This document shows positions 1 through 10,495 of a DNA stretch of 39,578 bases, one piece after another. The DNA is from Purshia tridentata. Lineage: Eukaryota; Streptophyta; Magnoliopsida; Rosales; Rosaceae. Within the stretch, counting starts at the first letter, position 1, and each line of letters starts with the position of its first letter. The notes beneath the pieces were generated by a model. That model saw only the letters and a program-made list of their open reading frames with translations, was not told the DNA's origin and ran no database searches. The translations under genes and the position numbers were made by a program. The stretch is taken from the NCBI GenBank assembly GCA_003254885.1, contig QANT01006399.1, forward strand, positions 1-39,578, read 5' to 3'.

Positions 1-590
1 TAATAGTATTTGTTTAAAAATTAAAGAAAATTATAATATATGAGTTAAATATGATTATAAACAGATAGTCCTAACCAAATTAGAGTTGATTAGTATTTAA
101 TACAAATACAAAATGATATGACATTGACAGGAACATGACTAATTACTAACACAAATTTCCACCTCATCATTTTACTCATTCTTGTTGTTTTAGCTCATTT
201 AATAATTGAGTATTTTATTAATAAGCCACAACTTATCAAATTTTTTAGTTTTAAGCCACAACAAATACAATTCTTTATTAATAAGCCACAAAATATATTT
301 TTAAGCAAAAAAAAAATTAGCTATAAATATATAAAAACAAAAAACAAAAAATTAAGTAAAGTATAATTCTATGAAATTATAAAATGTAACTCTTGACATA
401 TAACGTTAGAACAAAAAAATTAAACCAAAGTGTAACTAAAAAAAACCCAAAACTAAATCTTAACTCAGTAGAATTACACTTTAGAAATGAAAGAATTACA
501 CTTCATGACAGTATGAGTTATACTTTCCAAATAAGTTACATTTTTATTTTCTATATTATGTACATGACTCAGAATTATGTAATTCTATTA

Positions 591-765
591 GAGTTGCACT
601 TTACATTTACAGAATATTATTCATGAATTCATCTTGGTAATTTTGTAAGAGTTGCACTTTGCATTTAGAGAGTATTATTCATGAATTCATTTAGGTAAAT
701 TTTATAAGAGTTGCATTTTCGTGAAGAATTTGTTTAAGTAATTTTCTAACAGTTACACTTCTTGT
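591..765 (+). repeat. Decayed tandem repeat, 58-59 bp unit
   Basis: Units begin with GAGTTGCACTTT at 591, 649 and 708, followed by matching text including TATTATTCATGAATTCAT. A shorter degenerate unit follows near 750. Related (G)AATTACACTT words occur from about 470, so the array probably once extended further left. No coding potential is seen. Confidence 0.7.
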
Positions 766-1046
766 GACGAATTTGCAGGGTTGATTGCACTAGAAGAACA
801 GATTGATCAGACCAGAGTATTGACGCCAAACCAGAGCTGGAACTACTTTTTAGAAAAAGTAAAGGTCAGCCATAAGGACTGCTACCTCCATTTGATGGGG
901 ATCGAAACTCATATTAATCTGAGATGGAGATCTCAATATCCAACTAGTATTTGGAATTTTTCTTCAATAATGCAAGTGAAAGCAGAAAAAACATTATTCA
1001 TAGTCATCGTACATGCCGGAGGAAACTAATTAAATAAATTAAAAGC

Positions 1047-1490
1047 TTAAATAATGAAACTCATAGGAATAGTCCAATTGCAACAGGGAAGGACCCATGA
1101 AGTAGAGAAATAATTTTGATAAAGGGCATTTATATCTTTTTGAAACCGCATCTTCAGAAATACTATAAACAAGTGGCCATTGAACAAGGACTTACAGTAT
1201 TCATTCACTTGGTCGCACATTTTCTTGCTATAATAGTAATCGTCCTTGAGATTAACCCCGTCCATAATATTTTTGAATTCCTCCAAATATTCTGGGTTTT
1301 TAATCCCGTTGAGCTTTATGATCTCGTTTTTCTGAAGTAGTTCAATATCCTTCAAGGCACTGATGAGACACTTCATAAGAAAGGCATATGATGTAGCGCC
1401 AGATGTCCCGCTAATACACCATTGCTCGTAAGAAATCAGGTTCTTGAAGAGTGAACTCGACGTCTCGNATGAACAGTTGGAGAATTCTGA
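1047..1490 (-). pseudogene. DUF247 (UPF0481) gene fragment, C-terminal part
   Basis: Read on the minus strand, the open frame from 1490 down to 1047 matches the C-terminal half of DUF247 plant proteins. Visible landmarks are a SSLFKNLISYEQ segment, then SYAFLMKCLISALKDIELLQ, then MCDQVNEYCKS, and finally YFSTSW, which corresponds to the family's YFSxPW. In intact members this leads into a C-terminal transmembrane helix. Here that helix is missing and is replaced by a short unrelated tail. Upstream, an in-frame stop at 1491-1493 cuts the frame, and no N-terminal half is present. One base (1468) is N. It is a truncated relic, lying inside the repeat-bounded element described at 191-1610. Confidence 0.8.
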
Positions 1491-1610
1491 TTATGTAAAA
1501 GATTATGGCTTTAAAATAAAAAAAGGATAAAAAAAGGGCTTGAAACTAATAGTAATAAAAGCAATGGCTTAAGACTGAATGCAAGAATTAATTGTGGCTT
1601 AAGAGTAGTT

Positions 1611-3202
1611 TACCTAAAAATTATTTAGTCATTTGATTTTCATTATAATTATTTAAATGTCTATCGAAAATTTGTGTTCATCTATTTATTTGAACACAAT
1701 TAGCTAATTAAAAGTTGATTAAATGAGTTCCAATTTAGTTTATTTTTTGGTAAAAATAATTTTTGAATAAAGATCTTAAAAATGAACGGTTCGGATTAAA
1801 GATAGTGTTATGTAGGTGGTTAAGTGTGTGTGTGTGTGTCTACTTACTTAACTGAACTGAAAGCAAATTATATATTGAGGTTTAGCAATAGCAAAATTTT
1901 CAGAAAAAGTTAAGTACAACATAAGTTTTGGAAATCATAATGCAATATGTAGAAAACAAAAAATTCCCCTGTGACAAAATTTAATTAAACCCCCTGCTTG
2001 CTTACAGAGAATTACAGTGTCTAAACTCTTGCAGAGATTCCTTGAATCAAACACGATCAAGTTACTTGTATCTGCTTCGTTTCCAGTACCATCAAGTATG
2101 GGCTGCCCTTTGATGCATTCTTGGGAATGATTTTTGAAATAAATATTAAGGCACAATTCAGAAGATTAACTTTCAAATGTCAGACTTGTCTCTGGATACC
2201 ACACAGAATATGAACATAAATATCGATGATAAGTAACTATTTTATCTTAATCCAAATGATCCATGCTTTAACAATATGCTGTGCCTTCATGCATCACAAT
2301 TAACTTTCAGACAACCAAGGATTGGATTTTAACCCATGCAGAACATCCAAACAATTTGCCACTTCACTTCTGCAAGAGCTATAACAATCAATATATATAT
2401 ATATATAGATATGCAATTTAATGATAATTTAACTTAGGTTTTGCGAATGAGTCGTTAGATCAGATATGAATGGTTGATATGCATCTTACCCTATATATAA
2501 ACCAGCCCAAACTGACAAGCTAGTTTTCCTAATCCCTCATTATTCACATACTATGATACTTCTAGTAAAATATATGTATGGACATCAAAATTCCATACCA
2601 GCACCGTACACATTACATGCTGCATAATCACAAAGGTTAAATAACTACACTGTTTCTTGATATATTGACCAATTGCTGGTTGTGGGCTGACGAAAAATTG
2701 GAAGTTATCAATTATCAAGACGTTACTTTCAGACACAAGCACCCACTGGAAAGTTTCCCATATTCCCAAGTTTTTCTTGGCCTGTTTGAATGGCAATCCA
2801 TCAGTGCCACACAGCCCCTAGTTTTGCGCCACACAGCCCCTAGTTTTGTTTAAAGTAGCGAAGTACAATGCACAAAACAACTGATTAAAGCAAGCGTCCA
2901 ACAGAAATATGATAAAGCCAACTTGACAGACACATATATGACACAAGGGGAGAGAAAGAGAGATGCACATGATGGATAACTTAAACAGGGAAAGTTTTTC
3001 TTGCAAAAATGAAAGAAACAAAGCTTGGTTTACGAGGGAGATCTTGATTGACCTGTTGATCAGAATATATATAAAAGTATATACAGTGAATCACATGGGG
3101 TTTTTTTCAGCTGGACTTTTTGCTCCTTTAAAGGCACCCAAGCAATTATTCTTTCAACAAGGTTAATCTGTAACTACCACATCTTCCAATCTAACTACCC
3201 TC
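1611..3202. other. Intergenic stretch left of ACO1
   Basis: This A+T-rich stretch has no convincing gene. It contains an (AT)n tract at about 2391-2406, a perfect-unit 22-bp tandem duplication at 2806-2849, and the proximal promoter of the ACC oxidase gene. The short open frames here show no family resemblance. Confidence 0.6.
2806..2849. repeat. 22-bp tandem duplication
   Basis: Two adjacent copies of a 22-bp unit starting GCCACACAGCCCCTAG (2806-2827 and 2828-2849) differ only in the last base. This looks like a recent replication-slippage duplication about 450 bp upstream of the ACC oxidase start. Confidence 0.9.
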
Positions 3203-3210
3203 TATATAAT
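3203..3210 (+). promoter_or_regulatory. Candidate TATA box of ACO1
   Basis: TATATAAT lies about 90 bp upstream of the chosen ATG at 3296, a plausible distance for a plant TATA box with a short leader. A second TATA-like run (ATATATAAAAG) lies near 3067. The call rests on position and sequence only. Confidence 0.4.
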
Positions 3211-3295
3211 ATTGGTAAATACAATATTTTCTGGGCCTATAAATACTCCTCTGTATTACCTATCTTCTACATCAGGATTAGAGAGAATAAATGAG

Positions 3296-4435
3296 ATGGA
3301 AGTACCTGTGATAGACTTTAATGAGTTCAATGGGGAAGAAAGGAGCAAAACGATGGCTCATCTGCACCAAGCTTGTGAGAAAGGGGGCTTCTTTCAAGTA
3401 CAGAGGATCACTTTTCTTTTATTTATTTTTTTCCTTTTTCTTTTTCCCAAATCTAAATGGATATCTATTTCACATCATTTTGACAAATATATTGCATACT
3501 ATTTGCAGGTTGAGAACCATGGAGTTGATAAAAAACTGATGGAGAAAGTGAAGCAATTGATAAATGCACACTATGAGGAAAATTTGAAAGAGAGCTTTTA
3601 TAAGTCAGAGATAGCCAAAAGCTTAGAGCAAGAATCTACCTCTGACAGAGACTGGGAAATCGCCTTTTTCGTTTGGCATCGCCCCACATCTAATATTGAA
3701 GAAATTCCAAACCTCTCAGAGGATCTTCGGTGAGTCAATTGTCAATAGGATGGCAGAATCATAACTTATGAACTATAGACTGAAACTTCAAATCATATGT
3801 ATATATGTACTGTGTATTGACTTTTATGCATGAAATGCAGCATAGCAATGAATGAGTACATTTCTCAGGTGATTAAGCTGGCAGAGAAACTTTCTGAGCT
3901 CATGTGCGAGAATCTCGGTTTGGAGAAGGGTTACATGAAGGATGCATTCTCAGGTAGCAAGGGTCTTTCTGTGGGGACAAAAGTGGCAAAATACCCTCAG
4001 TGTCCACAGCCAGAACTTGTGAGAGGACTTCGAGAGCACACTGATGCTGGTGGGATCATACTCTTGCTTCAAGATGACCAAGTTCCAGGTCTCGAATTCT
4101 TCGGAGATGAAAAATGGGTTGCAATTCCACCATCCAAGAACAACACCATCTTTGTGAACACAGGTGACCAAGTGGAAGTGTTGAGTAATGGGAGGTACAA
4201 AAGTGGTTTGCACCGTGTCCTGGCAGACAAGAATGGAAGTCGACTCTCCATTGCTACCTTCTATAATCCTGCTGGCGATGCTATTATCTCTCCAGCTCCC
4301 AAACTCTTATACCCCAATCACTTTCGTTTTCAAGATTACCTGAAGCTTTATGCCACCACAAAGTTCTCTGACAAGGGCCCAAGATTTGAATCCATGAAAC
4401 AAATTGCCAATGGGCATGATGGGTTCCTTTACTAA
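3296..4435 (+). CDS. ACO1: 1-aminocyclopropane-1-carboxylate oxidase (ACO1 type)
   Basis: This enzyme catalyses the last step of ethylene synthesis, converting ACC to ethylene with Fe(II), ascorbate and oxygen in the cytosol. There are three exons, 3296-3397, 3509-3729 and 3841-4435, with GT-AG introns, encoding 305 residues, a normal length for the family. The N-terminal DIOX_N part starts MEVPVIDF. The catalytic 2OG/Fe(II) core carries the iron ligands H174, D176 (REHTDAGG) and H232 (LHRV) and the RxS motif R242/S244. The sequence closely resembles Arabidopsis ACO1 (At2g19590), for example VENHGVDKKLMEKVK and PPSKNNTIFVNTGDQ. The start was chosen because the upstream ATG at 3212 would add residues unlike any ACO. 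One oddity is that the near-invariant tryptophan of the WGFF motif is glycine here (residue 30, GGG codon). Confidence 0.93.
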
Positions 4436-5234
4436 AAGTACCATCATATAAATTCTGTGTTTCTCACTCATGAGTTTTTCTTCTTCTTTTTTTATCTTTT
4501 AATGTTATTATGTCATCTAAATAAAAAATCATTCAAAGAAGAAAAAAAAAAAAAAAAGATAGACTTGCCAACAAGAGAATATGCACTGTTTATTTCTTCT
4601 TCTTCTTCTTCTTCTTCGGTTCTTCTTCCTTGTTTTGTTTGTGATTGAGGGTTCTTAATAGCTAAAACTGGTATCTCTTATGCTTTCAAGAGGAGGCAAT
4701 ATATATTTTCATCATCTCTCTTTTGTTATTATGATTATAGAATTGTTGAGGAATATTACTCACAGTAGGTGAGCTACACAATTGAACCATTCCCCCCAAA
4801 ATGATTTATACCCTTGCCGCAGAAGAAATATCTCCTATATCTTTCATATTAGTTCTTTGTATTTCATGTTTTACTAGTAAAGTATCAAAGATTAGTATGA
4901 TAGAAAAAAAATGAATGACTAAACAGGTTAAACACAACCACATAGTAGCATAATTGCTTTAGACATTGCTTGAATACCGAATGGTTTAAAACATAATTGT
5001 AGTTTAAAATGAACAGAAAAACCAGCAGCTTAGATAACTTTAGTGAATCAAGAGTGAATCCCAATAGTTTAAATTGGTTTGCTCTAAGACTAAAATGTTT
5101 GTAGAACCACAAATTAGCTAATTATATAAAAAGCATCTTTTGAAATAAGATCTAAAGGGTGTCCAAAATGTACATTCTCAGAGACCGACGGGCTCACGGC
5201 ACAAAAACTCATTCAAAGAGTTACAATACAAAAG
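4436..5234. other. Intergenic stretch between convergent ACO1 and FANCE
   Basis: It holds the 3' regions of two convergent genes. There is a poly(A) run near 4540-4557 and a (TTC)8 microsatellite at 4594-4617. No gene is recognised. Confidence 0.6.
4594..4617. repeat. (TTC)8 microsatellite
   Basis: Eight uninterrupted TTC units lie about 160 bp after the ACO1 stop codon. Confidence 0.95.
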
Positions 5235-6802
5235 CTACAAGCCAGCCAATTTACATAATATAGATTTGGTCAAGAAGGTTTTGTTCTGCTCAACTACTGT
5301 AGTCAATATAAGCTTGTGCGGCTTCAAGAATGGAGAACATTTTGTGACTAAACATAACAAAAAGTTCCCAAATTTCAGAGAGTTGGAAAAACTTTCAGCC
5401 AATTGCTGAACCTGGTAAACAATATGGTTAACTGAATTTTGTGTTAAATGAACATTATGATTCAAAATGCTTTGGAGCAGGTTAAACAAGGATTCTGTCC
5501 ATACCATTTTATCAGTTATCAGATATTGGTGGCAAGGAAGACAGATGACTCTCCTCTCATCTTTTTCTCCGCACAGCAGCTTCTGACAGAAAGAAGAAAC
5601 ATGAGCTGGGTGCAAGCATTCCTTGATGATGCGCACAATCACATCATATATGGGGGTGTTGATGCCATCCTGCCGAAGAATCAGTGGAAATAAGAGTGCA
5701 TACTCACTGGCCCTTTGATGAAGCTTGCAGTACTCTACTGTTGCAGTCACTAGCACACGAGAAGCTGGTTCCTCAAGAACTAATAACTTTGGAAGGATGA
5801 TCGAGCACAGAACCTGGCTTGGCCAAGCAAGCTCTTCTTCACTTCCACTTGTAAGATGAGAAAGTAGAACTGAAGCAGTCTCATCATCAGCTAGCCAAGG
5901 TTCAATCAGACTCAAAACTGTGAAAGAATCTCCTCCTTTGTCTAAGCAAAGTTCGCGAATTTCATTCGCTAATTCTACAGTTTTACTAGTCGACTCAAAA
6001 TTCACAACCTGAGCTTTCAAACTAACTGCCTTTTTTTGAATTTCGGGTTCAAGATGAACACTTTTTGGATAATCAATATTAATTTCCTCCACAACATTAG
6101 TCATATCCTCATCTTCGTCCTCTCCAACTTGACTGAATGAACCACTGTTGTTTTCACTATTACCATACAATGTCCTCGAATCCAATTCTTCGGGTGATAC
6201 AGGAAGCCATGGCAGAGCCAAATCACTAGCAATTGCAGCATCCTTAAGCCAACCCGGCACAGCATCAAACTCATCCTCCCCGAAATCCAAATTCAAGCAA
6301 GAAATCCACTCGTAATTCGAATCAGACACTACATCGAGCAGATTACGTGCAGCCCTCTGTACCCAAAAATCAAGCTCATGGTCACCACTCAAAACGTTCC
6401 GGGCAAGCTTAGCCAAGTCCCTGTCGCAAAACCTTTGACGGTCAAAAGCGAGAAACGATAGAACCCGCGACTGAACCATGTTGGGTAGAGTCTGTATGAA
6501 CATCACCCTGTTCATCAAAATTCACTATTAGTAGCCAAAACCAATCAAAACCCATTAGCAATTAGAGTTTGAATTTTGACCTACTTATTTGTACTAGGAG
6601 GCCGAGACGAAGATGAAGAAGAAGAATCGTCAACGGCAATTGTGTCCAAGGGTTTCATTAGCAACGAGAGGAGAGAGCCTGTGGTAATTGGGGACGTAGT
6701 TGATGATGAGGCACTGAAAAATTGCTTCAACCACATAGACGCTTCGGATTCCGGTGCGGGAGAGTTCAAGAAGATGTCGAAGAGTGGGACCCATTGCTCC
6801 AT
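5235..6802 (-). CDS. FANCE: Probable Fanconi anemia group E protein (FANCE) homologue
   Basis: The gene has two exons, 6802-6585 and 6507-5235, joined by a GT-AG intron (donor AA|GTAGGT), giving 496 residues. The N-terminus reads MEQWVPLFDIFLNSP, followed by a serine-rich linker near residues 58-68. Exon 2 begins VMFIQTLPNMVQSRVLSFLAF and continues as leucine-rich helical segments to the end (about 200-496), as expected for the helical-repeat C-terminal domain of FANCE. There are no catalytic motifs. FANCE belongs to the nuclear Fanconi core complex for interstrand cross-link repair and bridges FANCC and FANCD2. The assignment rests on remembered resemblance to plant FANCE and on the expected position of At4g29560 in a colinear region. 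An unnamed helical-repeat protein is the alternative. Canonical E2F-site sequence lies about 70 bp upstream of the start. Confidence 0.68.
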
Positions 6803-6870
6803 TTTCGCTCTCTCTGCAACTCTGTAACTCTGTTCGGCTCGGGGTTTTACTTTTAAGAGTTTAATAAGAC

Positions 6871-6878
6871 GCGGGAAA
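6871..6878 (-). promoter_or_regulatory. E2F consensus site in FANCE promoter
   Basis: GCGGGAAA on the plus strand reads TTTCCCGC towards the gene, a perfect match to the plant E2F consensus TTTSSCGC. It lies 69-76 bp before the ATG of the putative FANCE gene. E2F control is common for S-phase and DNA repair genes. Confidence 0.5.
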
Positions 6879-7992
6879 GTTAAATGTTCGTTAACTTACA
6901 AGGATTGGGAGTTGGGGGTTTTAGTGTGTTCTTGTTGCCAAACGGAGCCAGAAAGCCGCCTTGGAACTTGTAAATTTTAATCCGGGTCTTAAGCGGCGGT
7001 ACTTGGGAAACTCGCCAAGCCAGGAAGTTCGGTTGCCACGTTGCGTTTGACAGTTAAACGCAATATGGCGGGTGAGTGCGAGTGTGGCTAATCGCCTTAT
7101 ATGCGCTTGCGCTTTGGTTTAGAGCTTTGTATAATCACTTTTGACAAACGCGGTTTCACTTTCTTCATGTAATTTCAACGGATCAAGCGCTTTGTGAATT
7201 TTTTCAAAAATAATTATTCTTTTCATCAGAAAGCTTTTTGTAGTTGGGTGTATTGTAAAATTGTATTTCATGATGTGTCTAATCATTTAATCAACATTAA
7301 TCATAAGGATTTGGCTTGAGTTTTAAGTTATTGTCATTAATTGATTAATCATAAGGATCAATTAGCTTGAGTTTTAAGTTATTGTCATTAATGATGATGT
7401 AAATTAATTCTCACTACAAGATAATTTGAATTTGACAAAATACTTACTTCAAAATATAAGAGTTAAATTGATGAAGTAGAGCATTATTAAAACAAATTAA
7501 AAACATCTTACATGTACTATAGTTATATAATGTGTGAACTTATAGTGAATAGAAAAATATCACTGATAGTTATTTTTTCTCACAAACTTATTTTAAAAGA
7601 TGAATAAAATATTTAAAAAATGCAAATAACACTCCCCTTACTCAACAAGCCTCATGTAAATTATTGGTATGTTGCTAGTGCATCATGATTTTAAACACTT
7701 GACCAATAAAACATCTATTTTTGGCTGAAAGAAGATCTTCTACCTTAACCAATAGAATAATAACACAGTGTGACTTACAAGAACCCCCCTCTGCCAAAGC
7801 ACACAAAAATAGGTGCACCCTTCACACACTGTACACACCCAAATGCATTAAAAGCACAAAACCCAATCCAAAATCCAAAGCATTACATTCACACCAAATA
7901 CAGAGTAAAAACGCCACACAAAACCCATTTATCACCAGAAGCACAGCCCCAACACCAGTCTCTCCAAGCTGTCTCTCCAAATTTAGTCCACC
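6879..7992. other. Divergent intergenic region FANCE/TET2
   Basis: The first 250 bp are relatively G+C-rich and belong to the FANCE 5' flank. The rest is A+T-rich. A roughly 48-bp imperfect tandem duplication lies at 7296-7393. A C-rich, G-poor stretch from about 7780 to 7992 is probably the TET2 5' leader and contains a two-codon ATG-CAT-TAA frame at 7843. Confidence 0.55.
7296..7393. repeat. Imperfect ~48-bp tandem duplication
   Basis: Two consecutive units share ATTAATCATAAGGAT and GCTTGAGTTTTAAGTTATTG, with a small length difference in the middle. Confidence 0.85.
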
Positions 7993-9697
7993 ATGGGAGT
8001 GAGCAACAAGATCACTGCAACTCTAAACTTCATGGCCCTGCTCTGCTCCATACCCATTATGGCCTCCGGCATATGGCTGGCCTCCAAGCCCGACAACGAG
8101 TGCATCCACGCCTTCCGGTGGCCGGTCTTCGTTCTCGGCGTCCTGATGCTGCTAGTCTCCCTCGCCGGCTTCGTCGGCGCTTATTTTAACAAACAGGGTC
8201 TTCTGGCTCTCTACCTCTTCTGCATGGCCGCCCTCGTTATCCTTCTTCTTGTGTTGCTCATCTTTGCTTTCACAGTCACCAGACCTGACGGAAGCTACAC
8301 AGTGCCCGGTAGGGCCTACAGGGAGTACCGCCTTGATGGGTTTTCGAAGTGGCTCCGAGACTATGTCACCGATTCTGAAAATTGGGGGAAGATAAGGGCG
8401 TGTTTGGCTGATTCTGATACTTGTCCTAAGCTTAACCAGAATTACATCACTGCTGACCAGTTCTTCATGGCTCACATCTCTCCTCTTCAGGCAAGTTTAT
8501 CTCTTATTCTCTTTTTCTTTGCTTAGAATGGTAAAAATAGTTTTTTTTTTTTTTTCAAATATGGTTTTGAGTCTTTGACTGTGAGTCTGTGATTTTTGAT
8601 TTAATTACTGTTTTGATGGACAAGAAAGCAACCTTTTTAACCCATTTCCAAAAAGAAGCTGATGGGGGTGCTTATCTTTAGCAAGAAAGAATGACATCAT
8701 CTGATGCATACATTGACTGTTTACTTGGTGCATCCCAACTGGTCGTTAGTTCCTCAAATCCCTTTCTTTCCCAGATGCCTCATTGTGATTGTTATCTTAT
8801 GGAAATTCAAATTACCAGGTGAAACTGAGATTAAAGTGGTGAGTGAATTTTCTAGAATATGACAGAACTAGATCAATAGAATCTAGATGTGCGGGGCAGA
8901 AATTTCCTGAAATTTATATACAGCAGAGTAGGACTAGGAGTGGGGGTGGGACCCACCAATTGGGTTTTTATTGTACAAGCCCACACTATACATCAACCTC
9001 TCAATGTGATCCATGAATGAGCTGGGGTAGCCTAACTCAGCGTGAGTTGAAAATGATGAAAAAGAAGACACATAGCCTCATGATGTGTCGGGGCACCTCA
9101 ATGAAATATTGGATGCCAATTGGTTCTCAATTATTATAAGAAATCATGCAGGTTAGGCCAAATTAAAGTAACCCAAATAACACAATTGCTCTCACAGTTT
9201 GTATATATTCAAGAAGATTATAATGAACGTAACATATTATGCTTGCCAGTTGTCAGCATTAGACTCATATAGTGACAAAATTTGGTGGGAGGTTTTTGCC
9301 CTTTACCCCTTTTTTATTTTTGTCCCTTATTATGATCATGATTCATGATTATTATTATTATTATAACATTGTTCTTGTTTTACAGTCAGGATGTTGTAAA
9401 CCTCCAACACTGTGTGGATACAATTATGTGAATCCAACATTGTGGATAAACCCAGTGAACCAAGCAGCAGACCCGGACTGCTTACTGTGGAACAATGACC
9501 AAAACCTGCTGTGCTACAATTGCAATTCCTGCAGGGCTGGTCTGCTAGGGAACCTGAGGAAAGAATGGAGAAGAGCCAATGTGATCCTCATAGTGGCAGT
9601 GGTGGTCCTCATATGGGTCTATCTTATTGCCTGCAGTGCCTTCAAGAATGCCCAAACAGAGGAACTCTTCCGCAAATACAAACAGGGTTGGGTTTGA
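7993..9697 (+). CDS. TET2: Tetraspanin (TET2 type)
   Basis: There are two exons, 7993-8490 and 9386-9697, encoding 269 residues. Four membrane segments lie near residues 10-30, 43-65, 73-98 and 236-257. A large extracellular loop sits between the last two and carries the plant tetraspanin signature GCCKPP (168-173) and many paired cysteines, including LLCYNCNSCRAG. The C-terminus ends FRKYKQGWV. Tetraspanins organise plasma-membrane microdomains. The sequence is very close to Arabidopsis TET2 (At2g19580), for example GIWLASKPDNEC and RPDGSYTVPGR. The ATG lies in an ideal context (ccaccATGGg). The junction PLQ|SGCC is only in frame if the donor is GC (CAG|GCAAGT), so this gene has a GC-AG intron. 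Confidence 0.95.
8491..9385 (+). other. GC-AG intron of TET2
   Basis: The intron starts GCAAGT and ends TTTTACAG. Its donor CAG|GCAAGT matches the strict consensus known for GC-AG introns. The nearest GT (8495) would shift the frame. No gene or element is recognised inside its 895 bp. Confidence 0.88.
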
Positions 9698-10495
9698 GTT
9701 AACCCATTTGCCAAACACACCCCACTTTTCACATCACTGGTTTTTGCTTCTGTTCCTTCTTATCCCTTCTGATCAATGTGTCGTTGTCACTAGTGTTGTT
9801 GTAGACTTGTCGTGCACATATTTGATATTCCTCTGTTGTTCTTTTTTCTGTCTAGAATGCATGGATGAACTTAAAGTGACATTCTGAGAATAGAATCCCA
9901 TTGATCAGCTTTTCTTTAGTAATAGCATTAGATGCTTCTGTTATGCTTAGTGGTCCTTCTGGCTTCTTGGACAGATCTACTTCTTTTAATATTGGTAACA
10001 TTGCAGCTTACTCTCACGCGCACTCATGCAAACACTCTTTTTAATGCATATGACAACTGAAAAATGCACCGACTTTACCGACTATGGAGACCAACATGAC
10101 AACCCCAAGATCTCCCACGATTATTTCTTTAATATGATAATAAAACAAGGATCAATGTGGTCAATATTATAGTTGAAATTTGTTTCCCCATTTGAGATTT
10201 TGAAAACTCTGCTTTTACCTTTTTCAGATATTACTAATCAGAGGTACCCAATAGTCAATACAATCAAATTTAGGAGAATGTAAAATGCAAAGCCTTGCTT
10301 AACACTTATACATCTCGGCTTTTTCACTCATTGCCAATTCTAACATAAAGACCTGAAATGGTATCAGCACATATATCCACAAATGGAACCACCTCGGTTG
10401 GCTTACATGCACATTGGAGTGAAAATTGTACAGATTAATTGGCCAAGTTCACTGACTATGAACTTTTATGCTTCTGTCACTGATTTTAAGTAACT
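9698..10495. other. Intergenic stretch, convergent 3' regions
   Basis: It contains the 3' untranslated regions of TET2 and of the minus-strand methyltransferase gene. No further gene or repeat is recognised. Confidence 0.6.

Larger units (their letters stand above)
191..1610. mobile_element. Foldback-like element with 30-bp-periodic inverted subterminal repeats
   Basis: The left side carries three copies of TAAGCCACAA at 222, 252 and 282, spaced exactly 30 bp. A degenerate copy may lie near 191. The right side carries the reverse complement core (TGGCTTAA-like) near 1507, 1537, 1566 and 1596, again at 29-30 bp spacing. Terminal inverted arrays of short tandem repeats are the hallmark of Foldback-type transposons (FARE in Arabidopsis). 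The interior holds a 58-59 bp tandem repeat and a DUF247 fragment. I could not fix exact ends or a target-site duplication, so the limits are approximate. A CACTA or Mutator element with subterminal repeats is an alternative. Confidence 0.45.

Noticed and set aside
781..1029. 82-codon plus-strand frame beside the DUF247 fragment
   Set aside because: No homology is recognised, and it sits inside the repeat-bounded element. It could be decayed cargo, but nothing supports a function.
8152..8475. 107-codon frame antisense to TET2 exon 1
   Set aside because: It is a shadow of a G+C-rich coding exon whose sense frame is clearly the conserved tetraspanin.
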